Below, piece after piece: positions 35,850 through 47,690 of a DNA stretch of 64,000 bases. The position numbers and the translations under genes were made by a program. The stretch's first letter is position 1. Each line of letters starts with the position of its first letter. Origin of the DNA: Micropterus salmoides. Its lineage: Eukaryota > Chordata > Actinopteri > Centrarchiformes > Centrarchidae. The notes under the pieces are model-generated. The model was not told where the DNA came from, did no database searches, and saw only the letters and a program-made list of their open reading frames with translations. The stretch spans positions 7,391,490-7,455,489 of the forward strand of contig NW_024043372.1 of the NCBI RefSeq assembly GCF_014851395.1, in the 5' to 3' direction.

Positions 35850-36600
35850 AGGACACACAAACTGCTTGGTTAAGGTAAGGAAAAGGACATGATTATGGTC
35901 CTGTGAGCATAAGTATAGGTCTCTGGTCCTGGACTTCACACAGGTTGTTTTAGTGATGATCAATTATGTCTTTTTTTCAAGAAAACGGTCATCATTTGCT
36001 ATTCGCACACAGCTGCAAGAAGTTAGCAACAATCAAAATGCATTGTCCTGTTACACTTTTAAAATAAAACGCTAGCATTTCGATACATTACCATTTTGAA
36101 ACAGCATGTTATTAAAGTTGTGAAACGTTGCAATTTGGTTAGGTTTAGGCACAAGAACTACTTGGTTAAGGTTGGGAAAAGATCATGGTTTGGGGTAAAA
36201 TAACTACATGTGTCAGTTAACACATAAGTTAACTTACGTCACTCGGCCAACTTACGCAATTTATGTAACTTGACTAACTTAAATAAGTTATATTAATAAG
36301 TATTTAATGTTGACTTTTTGTTTCACACAGGACATAAACACTGCTCTCAAGGTTCAAAGTCTGGGATCTGGCCCCCCATCCACCCCAACTACTTCCTTAC
36401 TCAGTCTTTTCTGTTAAATATCATAAACCTACCTTTACCATCAAACTGACGCTACAGGGCTTCCCCCACTGCGTAGAACATGACGCGATAGGGATCCTCA
36501 TTTGTTACAAACTGAGGCCGATGAATCTTGACCATGCATCCATATGTGACGAGTCGGGGAGTGAAAACGGAAGCTATTTATCTGAGCATTGGTGGCGAAT
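35850..36600 (+). repeat. dispersed repeat R (two adjacent partial copies)
   Basis: CTTGGTTAAGGT-AGGAAAAG-CATG occurs at about 35865-35895 and again at about 36162-36191, the second preceded by TTTGGTTAGGTTTAGGCACA. The second copy continues through AAGTTAACTTACGTCACTCG, GACTTTTTGTTTCACACAGG and a module CTTGACCATGCATCCATATG (36528-36547) that recurs at 49856-49875. Another copy lies at 54280-54640. I recognise it as a common fish repeat type but cannot name it; no coding sequence is visible. Confidence 0.55.
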
Positions 36601-37173
36601 CTGTAAAATTTCCTGTGCGGCATATGGTTGTCAAAATGTATGGAGAAAGTCTGATTGGACACCATCTTGATGATTTGGAAAATGGCCTACAAGTAGGTAG
36701 TTAATGCTATGGGTGATACGCTGTGCGGTCTGCATATCTGCTGCCTACATTGTTGCATGTGTCCTGTATGTACATGCATTGGTTATTGTCTACACAGTGT
36801 TTCAATGTTAAGGAGAGGGGCAAAGCATATGAAAGAGAAAATCCTCATTAGGATAGCTCTAATAAGAGGAATAAAAAAAGAGTGTTGACAGTGCAAATTT
36901 TCATACAGAGTTCTTTTATTTGAATCCAAATCTAAGTCCGATTCATTTCATTCCCTTTAGCGCTGCTGGTCTGATTTCACACCTATTTATTTTTTTGATC
37001 TGTGGTCCACGGCTTTTCATCAACAACATGTAGCTCTTTACCACCATTGCCAGGATGCGAATAATAACAATCAAAAACAATGTACAGACAGGCAAATCAA
37101 TGACAGCACAGCTCAAGGGACTGCAGTAATCTTTCTCAGCAACAAAGAATTACAAAACAAACCCCTTTCATTG
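36601..37173. other. non-coding stretch, nothing recognised
   Basis: Unique-looking DNA. The repeat at the left may extend some way into it. Confidence 0.45.
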
Positions 37174-37700
37174 CATCAAAGCAACATTATGTGAGATTGT
37201 TTTTTTGTGCAGTTTGGCGCCCCTACGGTTTCAGAGTGCAATCCAGTCCTTATTTACAAAAGTGCACGTGCATTTGTTATAATTACATTACTTATGATCA
37301 GAAACTAACAAGTCAACAACTTTGCTAACAGCCAAACATTAAGCAAGTGCCACAACACCAGGCATAGCAATATGACTTGCGTGGCGATCGGGCAGTGGAT
37401 AAGACACATGCCTTTGGTGTGAGAGACCTGGGTTAAATTCCCACTGCAACACATGGTGTACCTGAGGAAGACACTTATCCCCTAGTTGCTCCAGAGTCGT
37501 GCGACCTCTGACATATATGGTAATTGTAAGTGACTTTGGAAAAAAAGCGTCAGGTAAATGTAATGTACTTACTAGTCCAGCAAAAAGAAAGCCAGCTCGG
37601 CGTCTGTCTTGCAGCCTTTTATTTCACGAAGCTGACATTAGTTAAAGTTATGACCAGAGAGGCTGTCGAGCCTGGTTATGTTGCCCGTACTACACTGGCA
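37174..37700. mobile_element. non-autonomous DNA element, copy with SINE inside
   Basis: The left end TCAAAGCAACATTATG matches the inverted termini of the element at 53319-54025. Inside, TTTTGTGCAGTTTGGCGCCC, GTTTCAGAGTG, AAGTCAACAACTTTGCTAAC and GTCTGTCTTGC all match that copy on its opposite strand. The last clear match is AGCCTGGTTATGTTGCCC (about 37670-37687). The right terminus is not found, so this copy is truncated. A SINE interrupts it at 37379-37566. Confidence 0.7.
37379..37566 (+). mobile_element. tRNA-derived SINE, family A, copy 3
   Basis: Head GCGTGGCGATCGGGCAGTGG, then CATGCCTTTGGTGTGAGAGA, a damaged B box (GGTTAAATTCC), CCAGAGTCGTGCGACCTCTG and a shortened L2-like tail ending AAATGTAATGT. 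It is flanked by ACTT at 37375-37378 and 37567-37570. The host element's paralogue at 53.8 kb lacks it, which fixes the boundaries. Confidence 0.85.
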
Positions 37701-40420
37701 TCACTCTCTCAAATTTTCTCTTACCTCATCCAAGTAGGAGGCATTCAGACAGTCTGAATGCACAGCAGGGGCTGTGTTGTTGGGGGCGTGTTGCTTCAGG
37801 TAATACATGAAATGGGATACAGGAAGCCTAGTTTGATAAATAGTTTGAAGGATTATGAGCCAAAGGACTGAGCAGTGGTTTATAAGACTCTTTTTGATTT
37901 TACAAAAATTGCTATTATTTGATCTTTAGTCAAAATGATCTTCAGGTTAACTCTATAAATGCTCTGCTCTCACATGTTGACTAAAGTGACAGGTAAATTC
38001 TTTTCTTAATAGAATTCGGTTTGTTGATTGTTATACGTAATGCATTTTACATTAGCTAGTTATAATTGGAAACAAAAATGCTACACATAGTAAAATCACC
38101 ATTTTCTTTGAGTCATTATATATGTCTATGTGAAACATCCACCCTAACAAGAAACACTGAAAAAAGTGCTCTCTGTGTAATCCAAAGTTGGCAGTCTGAA
38201 ACCATGAAGAGGGAAGAAAGAGAAGTGAATTATGAGAGGACTGACAGGTTGGGTAGCTGGCATGGCAGAAAGCTGTGATTCCACAGAGGAAGAGCGGAAA
38301 ACAGATTTGGGGTTAATTTGCATTTCAAACTCGCCCGACATCCAGCCTGCGATGCCAGAAACCTGCTGATTTGCACTCTACTCCTCTCCTCTGTCTCTCC
38401 TCTCTATCTCATTTCATCTCTATCTTCATTTTTCACTATTTTCCTGATTTATTACAGTTTTTCAATGTCTGTTTTCTGTCTCTTGCAGATTGGTTTAGTC
38501 TTTCAGTTTGTTTTATTCTTTATATCGTCATGTACTATCCTCTCCGCTTCTCTCCTGTAACATTCTTTCTTTCTATTGTTACAATGATAAATGTAACAAT
38601 AAGTATTTTTAAGACATCAGTGAATGATATTTAATTCCCCATTTGTTTGTCCTGATTACGCTGTCACACAGAGATTCTGGGTTGTTGGCTAACTGATTGT
38701 TTGAGCTTCTGGTCATTATGTCACTGATTGTTTTAGCTTTTCGAAGTTTAATTTTATGGGATTCAGGCAATTTGTTAAAAATGTTATTATGAGTAGAGTT
38801 GGATTAGTAAGAGATTCACGCTGTCTGTAATTTGGTAAATTTGGCTAATTTCTGTACTTTTCCCCAATTTTTCTTGTATTTATCTTATATTTACTTTATT
38901 TAGTGTTTACTTCCAGATGATGAGTCCTTGATAGTGGGGAAAAGAAGGCCTCTTAATAAATAAAATAGCCCTTATTAATTAAATAATTTGTCTATATATC
39001 TATACCATTGTTTTTCTGTCTTCTATTTTACTCAGTTGTTCTTTTCTTTCTCTTTGTTGTTGTTAGGCAGTTTTTTGTCTCCATCTGTCCTCATTTGTGT
39101 CCAGCAGTGCAGAGTGCTATTAGAGTGATAGAATGAAGACACGCAGCAGGGGGAGATATAGAGTCTGAGAGAAATAAAAAGAGGGGATTAAAGGGAGTGA
39201 AAAGGATGCAGAGCTACAGTAAAGTGAAGTTAAAATAAAGAGAGGCAGAGAGGTTGACAACATGCGAGTAGCAGATGGACTGATTTGATGTTCATAACAA
39301 CCATTAAAACAAGGTCATTGTTGGCACAATGAAAACTGAAATGAAAAGAACTAAACTAACAATATGATAAATTCCTGTAAATCTAACCTTTGTTTGGTTC
39401 AGGTCCTGTTTCATATTAAGAGCACACTGAATGATGATTATTTTTTAAATTATTATTTGTTGTATTGCTAACCTTTGTTACACTGCCTTCTATGGCAGAC
39501 ACGGAAAGTACCTTCTAAGGACAAAAATGAAATAAACAATGAAATAGATAAAATAGAATAAAAAACCTAAATCAACAGCATCCACTGTGGAGTAAGATTT
39601 TTAGTGTCAATGTTATGGATGAAATAGTGGCCTGGTTCTCTATTCTTTTTTCTAAGATTTCTAAGGAGGCAGAAGGGCAAGCATGATATGACTATTGTTG
39701 TTGCAATGATGAAAGGAATGATTTGGTACTGTACACTGTGCTGAATTTACCATGTGAACAATTATAGAAAGCTATTATCATGTTTTTCTTTCTTTCTTTG
39801 CAGCCTGTATTTGGTTCCAGCTTTTTTTTTTTTAACATGCCACATTCAACTACTATTCAATATCCTGTATAAATGAAAGATTTTTAAATCACGTTTCCAT
39901 GTTTCATTTGAATTACATTTTTACTATTGTCATGCATATCTAAATGCAGCATTGTATGTAAACACATTTCATCCACAACAGATCAAAATAGCCACTGAAA
40001 GTCAAACTGGCATATTGGCATTGTACGTGGCAAGTTAGTAGCAATTTTATTTGTTTCCTATTTTCCTTGTTTTTTCACCTTGAGTATATGCAATTACAAA
40101 ATGTGTTACCTATTTTTGTTACACTCCATTTATCTCTTACAAGCACTAGAATGCTTTAATCATTTTATACATAGATTTCTACTTAAAATTGTAACGCACC
40201 ATTGAAGTTTTGAGGTATCGTGCATATGTAGGATATAACACCTGCATACCTGTATTTTCATTTGTGTTATATCTACATTTCCAGACAAAATGTCATGTAA
40301 TTGTAATCTAGCTTTATTTTATTCAAACCATGTGGCGCCTCTGTCGGTAAATGGCTGCTGCTCTCTGACTTAGAGAGAAAAAAAATGTGTGCATTTGTGC
40401 AGATCTGAGAGCGGATGTCC
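37701..40420. other. non-coding stretch, nothing recognised
   Basis: 38.36-38.60 kb is pyrimidine-rich and gives open frames without domains. 39.12-39.26 kb is purine-rich. The rest is AT-rich and unremarkable. Confidence 0.5.
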
Positions 40421-40443
40421 GTGTGTGTGTGTGTGTGTGTGTG
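40421..40443. repeat. (GT)n microsatellite
   Basis: About 11 GT units. Overlapping frames on both strands here are artefacts. Confidence 0.9.
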
Positions 40444-40772
40444 CATGGTATGTATGAAAGAATTATTCCATGTGTAAAAGTGCATGTGTGTGCTTGCTCA
40501 TGGCTGATAGGGGGTGTCTGTTATGTGTGTTTGTACACATATGTGTTTCCTGCACTGAGCCACAGGAGGCCATCATTTGCCACTTCAAAGTACTTACCCA
40601 TAATCCTCGGAGTGTGGATTCATTTGCACTTGAAATCCACGGAATGAGGGAGACAGAGTAGGATGGAGAGGAGAGCATGAGAGGAGAGTAAAAGAGATAC
40701 AGAGACAAGATGACAAAAACTCTGACCGTGTGCAACATAAAATGTGATCTCAAGTGTCTCGAGACTGTGAGC

Positions 40773-40792
40773 GTGTGTGTGTGTGTGTGTGT
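40773..40792. repeat. (GT)n microsatellite
   Basis: About 10 GT units. Confidence 0.9.
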
Positions 40793-40994
40793 CTGGAGGA
40801 GCAAGCTGACATGACTCATTTTCCTGACTGCTTATTTTGCTTCCTTCCACCTCTGCCTCTCTCTCTTTCCTGTATCCTCTCTATTTCCATCTCTCCATTT
40901 CTTTTTTTTTGGAGCCTTGAGGAAAGCTCTCACAGGGATGCCCAAATACACACTTACTAATGCAGTACACGGATGCGTGCACAGATGTTTGTTC

Positions 40995-41150
40995 CACTAT
41001 CCCTGTGGGGACATCTCATTGACATAATGCATTCCTTAGCTCCATTACCATAACCTTAACCTAATTTAACCTGAAACCTAAAACCACATCTTAACTCTCA
41101 AAATACTCTGAGGACCTCAAATTTTGTCCCCACCGAGGTATAAAAACATA
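40995..41150. repeat. dispersed fish repeat with CCCTGTGGGGACA end
   Basis: CCCTGTGGGGACATCTCATT, GACATAATGCATTCCTTAGC, repeated (C)CTAACCT/CCTAAA words and TTTTGTCCCCACCGAGG. The ends CTGTGGGGAC and TTGTCCCCAC are near-inverses. I know this sequence type as very common in fish genomes, often next to CA repeats as here, but cannot name a class. Confidence 0.55.
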
Positions 41151-41320
41151 AAACACATGCACGTACATTTGGAGAACCCACTTATACACACAAATGTGCA
41201 CACTCACTCTTAATCTCACACAGACACATATGCAGACAAATATTTTTTTCTGTCTCGATAGACAAGCAGTGACTTTCCATTCACCTCTGACAACTTCACT
41301 TTGCTGCCGTCTCACCCACT

Positions 41321-41347
41321 GTGTGTGTGTGAGAGAGAGAGAGAGAG
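41321..41347. repeat. compound (GT)n(GA)n microsatellite
   Basis: Five GT units followed by about eight GA units. Confidence 0.9.
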
Positions 41348-41769
41348 CCTCACCGTCTGTCTTTCTTCCAGCTTTTGCTTCGACTATTTGCTGTCTTTAC
41401 AATGATTATTGCCTATGACGGCCTGTATGCTGCTTCCTGTGTGAAGAAATCCGGTCAGATATTCTGTGAAATCAATGGCTTAAGTAGGCTGTGTCCTTCA
41501 TGTGAGCTCCAGAGTTTCTTGCCTACTGATTCTGAACCCAACAGCACACCAAAAAACGACTGGCTCCCAGCACAACACTGACTCCAACACAAACTCCACG
41601 TTAGGATAAAAATGTGCCGAAGCCTGTCACACCAAACGAGAATCAGACTGACGTCGGGTCAAAACACAGGTCAAAAGTAAATGTAGTTAATTATAACTGT
41701 AACATTGCAGTAAGAGCTTACCCGCTATTTTGGCTTGCTTATTAGTTCAAACATGTGCACAAACACAAG

Positions 41770-41842
41770 CTTGGAAAGGTAGTGTTTGCAATCTGAAAAC
41801 TTATCGCTAGAGGCCACTGCTAACTATACATGGCGCCTTTAA
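41770..41842. repeat. possible MITE terminus
   Basis: GCAATCTGAAAACTTATCGC, TAGAGGCCACTGC and GGCGCCTTTAAG resemble the common terminal segment of short fish DNA elements. The opposite end was not found. Assigned from memory only. Confidence 0.3.
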
Positions 41843-41847
41843 GAGTT

Positions 41848-42690
41848 TTTAAGTGTGTGTGTTAATGAATAAAACCTTGGATGAAATGTTCCTTTATAAT
41901 GCTTAAACATTTAGTGTGCGGTAGATGTGCTGAGTTGACAATTGGAAAAAGTGTTCATTTACCTTATATAAGTTGTAAGTCTAAATAATGTTTGCCAGAA
42001 ACCAAGGGCGACAGTAGTCTTAAAACTCTAGAGTTTGGTTCGAGTCCAGGACTTGAATTTCATGTCATTCACCTTTCTGAACTCTCTAATAAAGGAAAAA
42101 CTGCCACAAAGTCATCATCAGCCAACAAGAGTGACTCTCATCAATTTCAAAACATTCAGAGCCTCAGCACTTGTCCAGCCAAACAACTAGTCTAAGAAAA
42201 GAATAACAGAATTGTGTTTGTTATCGCTGGGACTTCAGGCTTGTCTGACAGCCTGTACGCAACAAAACTTTAGTGTGCAGTTGAAGATGAATTTCTGATT
42301 CATCCAAACACAGAAAAAGATGGAACCCAAAGATATTTTTGGTTGCCTTTTGATTAGAGTTCACTCCTTTTGTAAATCAGATCAGGGTTTACTTATCAAC
42401 TGTAGACATGGTGGTTTTCAGCAGTAGGTTATACGGCAAAGATCCTGTCAGACTCTACAAGTTACACTTATGTGCTGCATGCACATGCAGAGGGGGGTGC
42501 GATGGATGCTTGAGCACCTGCGCTTTGATGCCCAAAGTGCCCTTTTGTCAATGACAAATTTAATTTATTTATTTATTTTTAAATTTCTAAAGGCCCTTTT
42601 GTGAAGGCCTGCCCAAACTATTATTAAAATGAATGAATAATAATTTTGCAGTAAATAAAATGACCCACATGATGACCTTTCACCTGATGA
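41848..42690. other. non-coding stretch, nothing recognised
   Basis: The frame at 41992-42195 is polar and serine-rich with no domain I know. A short T/A-rich run (ATTTATTTATTT) lies near 42562. Confidence 0.45.
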
Positions 42691-42695
42691 CCTCA

Positions 42696-43760
42696 TCAGT
42701 GACAAACCCTTTCAAAGGCCTCTGCACAGCCCTGATGTGCTGTATGGTTGAGACAAAAGTTTAGGGTTAAAAAGTCACATGAACTCCCCCCTGGGGAGAC
42801 AGAGTCCGGCCCAGCTGCTTTGCGGGGTTTCTGCCTCCTGAAAAGACCGTTGACTTCCCTCTCTGATGGAGAGAGGAGGGGAGGGGGTGGAGCTGGCCAG
42901 CTCTGAGGAGGGGGGGGAAGAAGTGGTGGACTGAGGCTGAAGCTGAGCGGAGGAGTCACGGGGGATGGTGTCCGATTGACTCTCAAAGCGACAGTAGAAC
43001 TGGTTCAGCTCATTTGCCAGGCGAGAATCGTTTATGGAGTGGAGGACTTTGGGTTTATAGTTTGTGATCTGTCTGAACCCCCTCCAGACAGAAGTGGCAT
43101 CGTTTGCAGAGAACTGGTTCTTTAGTCTTTCTGCGTACAGTCGTTTAGGTTCTCACACCTCCCTGCAAAACCTGTACTTTAACGCCCTGCACCCGGCCCT
43201 GTCACCACTCCTAAATGCCTCCTCCTTTTCCAACCTTAGCTGTCTGAGTTTAGCTGTAAACCAGGGTTTGTCATTGTTATAACTCACCCTGGTCCTTGTT
43301 GGAATGCAGCTGTCCTCACAGAAGCTGATGTAGGACGTCACAGCCTATGTAAACTCATCCAGATTGTTGGTAGCCTTCTTGAAAACATCCCAGTCAGTGC
43401 AGTCCAAACATGCCTGGAGGTCCTCAACAGCTTCACTAGTCCACTTCTTTGATGTCCTCACTACAGGTTTACAGAGCTTTAGTTTTTGCCTGTAAGCAGG
43501 AATCAGATGGACCATCATATCGTCAGAGTGCCGCAGTGGACCGCGTGTGTCGGCGTGATAGTCTCTGCTAACTGTGGTGTAGCAGTGATCCAAAGTGTTC
43601 CCCTCTCTGGTTGGACACTTTATAAACTGTCTGTATTTGGGGAGTTCTTGGCAGAGGTTTCCCCTGTTAAAGTCACTGAGAACAATAACAAGGGAGTCCG
43701 GGTTTGTCTGCTCCACACACAGCATCTGGTTATACAAGCACTATTACACAAGTAGACCAG
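42696..43760 (-). mobile_element. Rex1/CR1-like LINE fragment, decayed
   Basis: On the minus strand, the frame 43737-43345 is the end of an endonuclease: VIVLSDFNRGNL, LPKYRQFIKCPTREGNTLDH, then HSDD where SDH is expected. After one in-frame stop the reading continues at 43341-43153 (YNNDKPWFTAKLRQLRLEKE), the linker before RT. It then runs through 43150-42990 in other frames (QFSANDATSVWRGFRQITNY, RLANELNQFYCRFE) and ends with LFRRQKPRKAAGPDSVSP at about 42800-42850. The RT catalytic core is missing. It belongs to the jockey/CR1/Rex1 group; the exact clade is from memory. Broken by stops and frameshifts. Confidence 0.8.
43345..43737 (-). pseudogene. LINE endonuclease C-terminal remnant
   Basis: A 130-codon frame. 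Its DFN (usually GDFN, here SDFN) is the penultimate active-site motif of LINE endonucleases and its HSDD replaces the terminal SDH, so the catalytic His is lost. LDHCYTTVSRDYHA lies between. The upstream ETW region is absent. It is followed by an in-frame stop at 43345-43347 before the linker segment. Confidence 0.8.
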
Positions 43761-43813
43761 GCAGACCTAAAATTGGTAAAAATGGTTTAGACTTCTGAGG
43801 GTTAATGTGTCAG

Positions 43814-44039
43814 AAAATAGACATTGAGCTTAGGGGGGGCGTCTTACCCCACTAGCTGGTAAAAATGCCTTTCTCCTAAAATTTACATTTAATTAAATTC
43901 AAATTAATTTGTCAACTGTAGGTATTTATTTTACTTTATATTATGTTTCCCTAAGCATGGCCATTTCCAAGATACAACAAAACCTATAAAATTCTCAGTA
44001 AATAGACAGTGAGCTTACGGGGAGGCGTCTTACCCCACT
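43814..44039 (+). repeat. pair of 40-bp direct repeats
   Basis: ATAGACATTGAGCTTAGGGG... (43814-43853) and ATAGACAGTGAGCTTACGGG... (43999-44039) both continue to GGCGTCTTACCCCACT. They are 185 bp apart and nearly identical. The sequence between is AT-rich with no open frame. Class unknown. Confidence 0.7.
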
Positions 44040-45244
44040 CTACCCTACCTGTTGTAGTATTTAAAGGCAAATTATAGAGAAAATAGCAATTGCATCTTTT
44101 GATTTTTTCAAACACCACAACAAAATAACTGGTGTCTTCAAAATGAAACACAAAATGAAATGGCTTATTTTTGGTTTCTTCATGTTTCTTTGAAATGCAT
44201 AGACTCAGATATGGATAATGTCACATGAGATTTATCACAGAGTTACAACTTCAAAACTGAAAGCGACAGAGGAGTTAATTTGTAATTTTTATGTAGTCGA
44301 ATTGGCTGATGAAATAGTTTTTTTTCCCCTCCATGCACAGTGATGTATTTTCAGCGCCTGAATCTCTAATTTGTCTGACCTCCCAGACATCACAGGCACC
44401 TGTTTCCTTAAAAAATACACTGAAAACATATCAAAGAGACATAGACCCATGGGTTTTAGGTTGTAACCAATGGTATTTTAAAAATCAACGATGCCATGAA
44501 AACAATTCTGAAGAACATTCACCTTTCAATGGTTGAAATGAAGTTGGCAGTGTTGAGTTGGTGATGCAACATGGACTATAATTTGTTTCTTTTTAACAGC
44601 CATATAATTAAACGTGAAGAAAGACTTTGCAAGTATTTTAGTTATCAGCCTTCACTGTGTTTTGTCCAAGAGAAGCATGACAAGAAGTGGCTCTGTTTTC
44701 TATCCAGCTCACAACCAAGGCAGTGGTAGCTAGATACAAGTTGAGCATCACGGCAAGTGGGGGTTGTATACACCATGATGTGGAATTAACAAATAAATGA
44801 AATTTATTAATTAAAACTAGATGTGCCATTACTCATTGGTTGATCACTGGTTTATTGGCTTAAATCAATGTTCTGTAGGCCCATTGCTATATAGGGATTT
44901 GGAAATTTGGACTATAATATGCATATGCCTTGCTTTTTTTACAGGGGTACTTTTTACTGTAAAATGGCTTTGGTGATGAGGATTTTTTGTATAACAGCCA
45001 TTTGCACGGCTGCATTTGTTGCTGGCATTGACTATTAAGTGATTTGTAGCAAGACAAAACTGAGCAATGTGACTCAGAACCTCTGCCGATGTAGAGATTT
45101 GCGGTTGGGGGATGAATCTAGGTCAGGCAGCGTAGGGTGAGCAACTTTCATGATGAACTGACCATGAGGGAGAGCGAGAGAGTAATAACTAGGGTTATTA
45201 GTGTCTCTGCCCCCTCACCCAGCCAGCAGACAGACAGATTAGGC
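44040..45244. other. non-coding stretch, nothing recognised
   Basis: AT-rich. The short frames at 44333 and 44638 have no recognisable domain. Confidence 0.5.
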
Positions 45245-45264
45245 TGTGTGTGTGTGTGTGTGTG
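45245..45264. repeat. (GT)n microsatellite
   Basis: About ten TG units, with a second short run at about 45325-45340. Confidence 0.9.
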
Positions 45265-45340
45265 CTTTCAAGGCATTTGTGCATGTGTCTTTGCAAGCAT
45301 GTCAAATATGCATGTATTTACTTTGTGTGTGTGTGTGTTT

Positions 45341-47060
45341 GTGTTTTGCTTTGATGATTGTAGACAGTTGGATGGAAATAAACCTGAAGCAGCTACCTTA
45401 CTGAGCAGAGAGAGAGATGGAGAGTAGGAGATGGAAAAGAAAAGGAAAAAAAAGAGGATGGGAGTGCTGGAGGAGAAAAAAGAAAGTGTGAGAGAAGATT
45501 TGAGAGAAATGAAAAGGGAGAAACTGTTGGTATGAAGGAGAGTAGCCTTTGTTTATGTTAACAATGGTGCAGCCAGAAAGATTACTTCCTGTTAATGTAC
45601 AGTGAATTCTTGTATACATTCATTTACACATGAAAGATTTCTATGATCTGCTATTTTTTATTGAGGAATTACCATTTGTTAAAGTATGCGTGTTTCTAAT
45701 GAGTTGTTTGCAACACTGGCTCCTAAAAATCATGTTAATTTTGCTGTTTTATTAATTTACTGAGCCATAATAAGTTTATTTACATTAAGTCATTAATTTA
45801 TAGTAAAACAAGATTTGATTTTATATTATTCTTTCTGTTGAAGTTTTGAGATCATGATATTTAGACTATGGATTTTTGATTTTGGAAACTTTTGAAACAA
45901 CTGTTAAATAATGTCAGTAAAAATTATTACCTTGATCCTCCTCACTAGGTCATTTCACAGGTATAATAAGGGGCTGGGTGACACCTTGGGAAGTTCCTTT
46001 GTTTGAGTGAGAGAGGAGGACTGAAACCGATTAGTCACCTCATTGTGAAGATTGTTTGAAGGGTTTAAGTTTAGAGGTTATGTTGAAAGTCAACCACAGA
46101 GAATTTTTTTCTTTTTTTTTTTTATGTAATTATTCGTGTATATTTGAACGAAATGGAAGGATTTCCGCGAGTGCTTTTCATAGAAACATGTCACAGTCCT
46201 CCTCCAAAAGGCATCTGAGGAACAACGAAATAACTGAAAGAGACGCCAGGACATTTACAATAAATTTTCTTTACCACATATGCTTTGTAGGAAACATTTC
46301 ACCCTGAGGAAATGTTTATATCAAACAGATCTGTACACTGTTTTTTTAGTATCTCCTTGAGGCAACTGAAGCACAATTCACATTTTTATTTTTCTGTTTA
46401 TGTAGCTCAAAGAATCCGGTTTAAGGTTTTAGAAAGATTATGATCTTAAATCTTGAAAACACCTAAAGTGTTTTAGTAACTTTTGAAACTTAACTACTTC
46501 TCTAAAAAAGAAACACCTTGTCCTCCAAGTGAAGTGGGGCATGCTCTCATAATCTAAATCAAATACATTATTGGTTTTTGTATTGTAATTTATTTAGTAA
46601 ATGAAGCTTGTCATGTGTTGAATTTGTTGGAAACTGTTTTGTATAAAAGCATCAGCAAAATGTAAATGCAAATATGGAGAGAAACTGGAGGAGGAGGAGT
46701 GGGATGTCTGGAACCAGTCAATCCTCTTTCTCTTGCTCTCTCTGTCTAATCTCTACACACTCTTTTCTTACCCACACACACTCTCTCACTCGGATTCTCT
46801 TAAACATTCGCTACCTTCTTTGTCTCCTTTCTCTCTTAACCATTCGCTGTGGATCCAGCTTATACCTCTTACCCTCCTCTCTCTCTTTCTTTAAATACCT
46901 TTAACCTCTCAAATTAAAAAAATTAAAGAAATTGCTCTATTCGCCTAACCATACTGCAGTAAAATATACAGTATGTTCTTACTTAGTAAAATATGACAAA
47001 TTAGCAGTATTAAAAAATTCATTCACTCACTGACCCTTTGTAAATATCTTTTTGTAAACC
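45341..47060. other. non-coding stretch with one L2-like tail
   Basis: 45.40-45.53 kb is purine-rich. 46630-46672 (GTTTTGTATAAAAGCATCAG, then AAAATGTAAATG) looks like the end of an L2 or family A SINE with nothing recognisable upstream. 46.72-46.91 kb is pyrimidine-rich. The rest is featureless. Confidence 0.5.
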
Positions 47061-47690
47061 TGGGCCGGTAGTTATCAAGCTTCTGAAAGTGCCATTTTAG
47101 TCTTAAGTGCTGAGAATTCATGAAATTTACTCATACTTTTAAACTTAAGAATAAAAGCAAATTATCAAATTTCTCAAAGCAAAGAATCACTCTTACTCTC
47201 CCAGTTATTTAAGCCAGCTCGAGAGGTCTCTCAAGTGGTTAGGAGCTGCCAGTAGGGCTTGTGATGGACTGTGGAGACAGACATGCAGAGAGGAGAGGAA
47301 GAATTCTGACAACGCGCAGTTAATAAGACGGGGTCGGACCGCGCAGGCATAAACTTTGTCAACGAGTTGGTGAAGGACGTCATCTCACCACTGACTTTAC
47401 GCAGTAATGCGTTTTCAGTTAAATTGAAGGTGGTGATGACGCTTCCTTTATTTGCCACAGGATAAACGCAGCAATGCTGATGATTTTGGCGTCACAACCA
47501 TCAATAAGCCGAATAGTCATGGAAACAGTTATAGCACTTATGCTACAGCTCCACACACTGTCACGTGTTTCATCGACTTCCCAACAACACCCCAGTACTT
47601 TGACAGAAGCAAACACAGTTCATGCAAATAGCCGGCAATACAGAAGCACTAGGGGCATTTGATGGCGCTCATATAATTAATGTGTAGGCC
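47061..47690 (+). mobile_element. Harbinger (PIF) DNA transposon, 5' part
   Basis: It starts TGGGCCGGTAGTTATCAAGC with a subterminal imperfect hairpin (about 47073-47105 against 47143-47180). A HARBI1-like transposase in several frames follows: INFVNELVKDVISPLTLRSN (from 47349), QPSISRIVMETVIALMLQ (about 47487-47540), FIDFPTTPQYFD, QFMQIAG, and GAFDGAHIINV ending in a stop near 47684. The GaiDGTH motif carries the first catalytic Asp of the DDE triad. The rest of the transposase and the right terminus are missing, and at least three frameshifts break the reading. Confidence 0.75.
47346..47684 (+). pseudogene. HARBI1-like transposase fragment
   Basis: The pieces align in order with the helix-turn-helix and first catalytic part of PIF/Harbinger transposases: VNELVKDVISPLTLRSNAFS, VKLKVVMTLPLFATG followed by a stop, then (shifted) DDFG and PSISRIVMETVIALML, then FIDFPTTPQYF, then (shifted) QFMQIAG and LGAFDGAHI. 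The second and third acidic residues are not present. HARBI1 host proteins share these motifs, but the neighbouring terminal repeat and the decay indicate a dead transposon. Confidence 0.75.

Noticed and set aside
47346..47684. A host HARBI1 gene
   Set aside because: The transposase reading is interrupted by stops and frameshifts and sits beside a transposon terminus.
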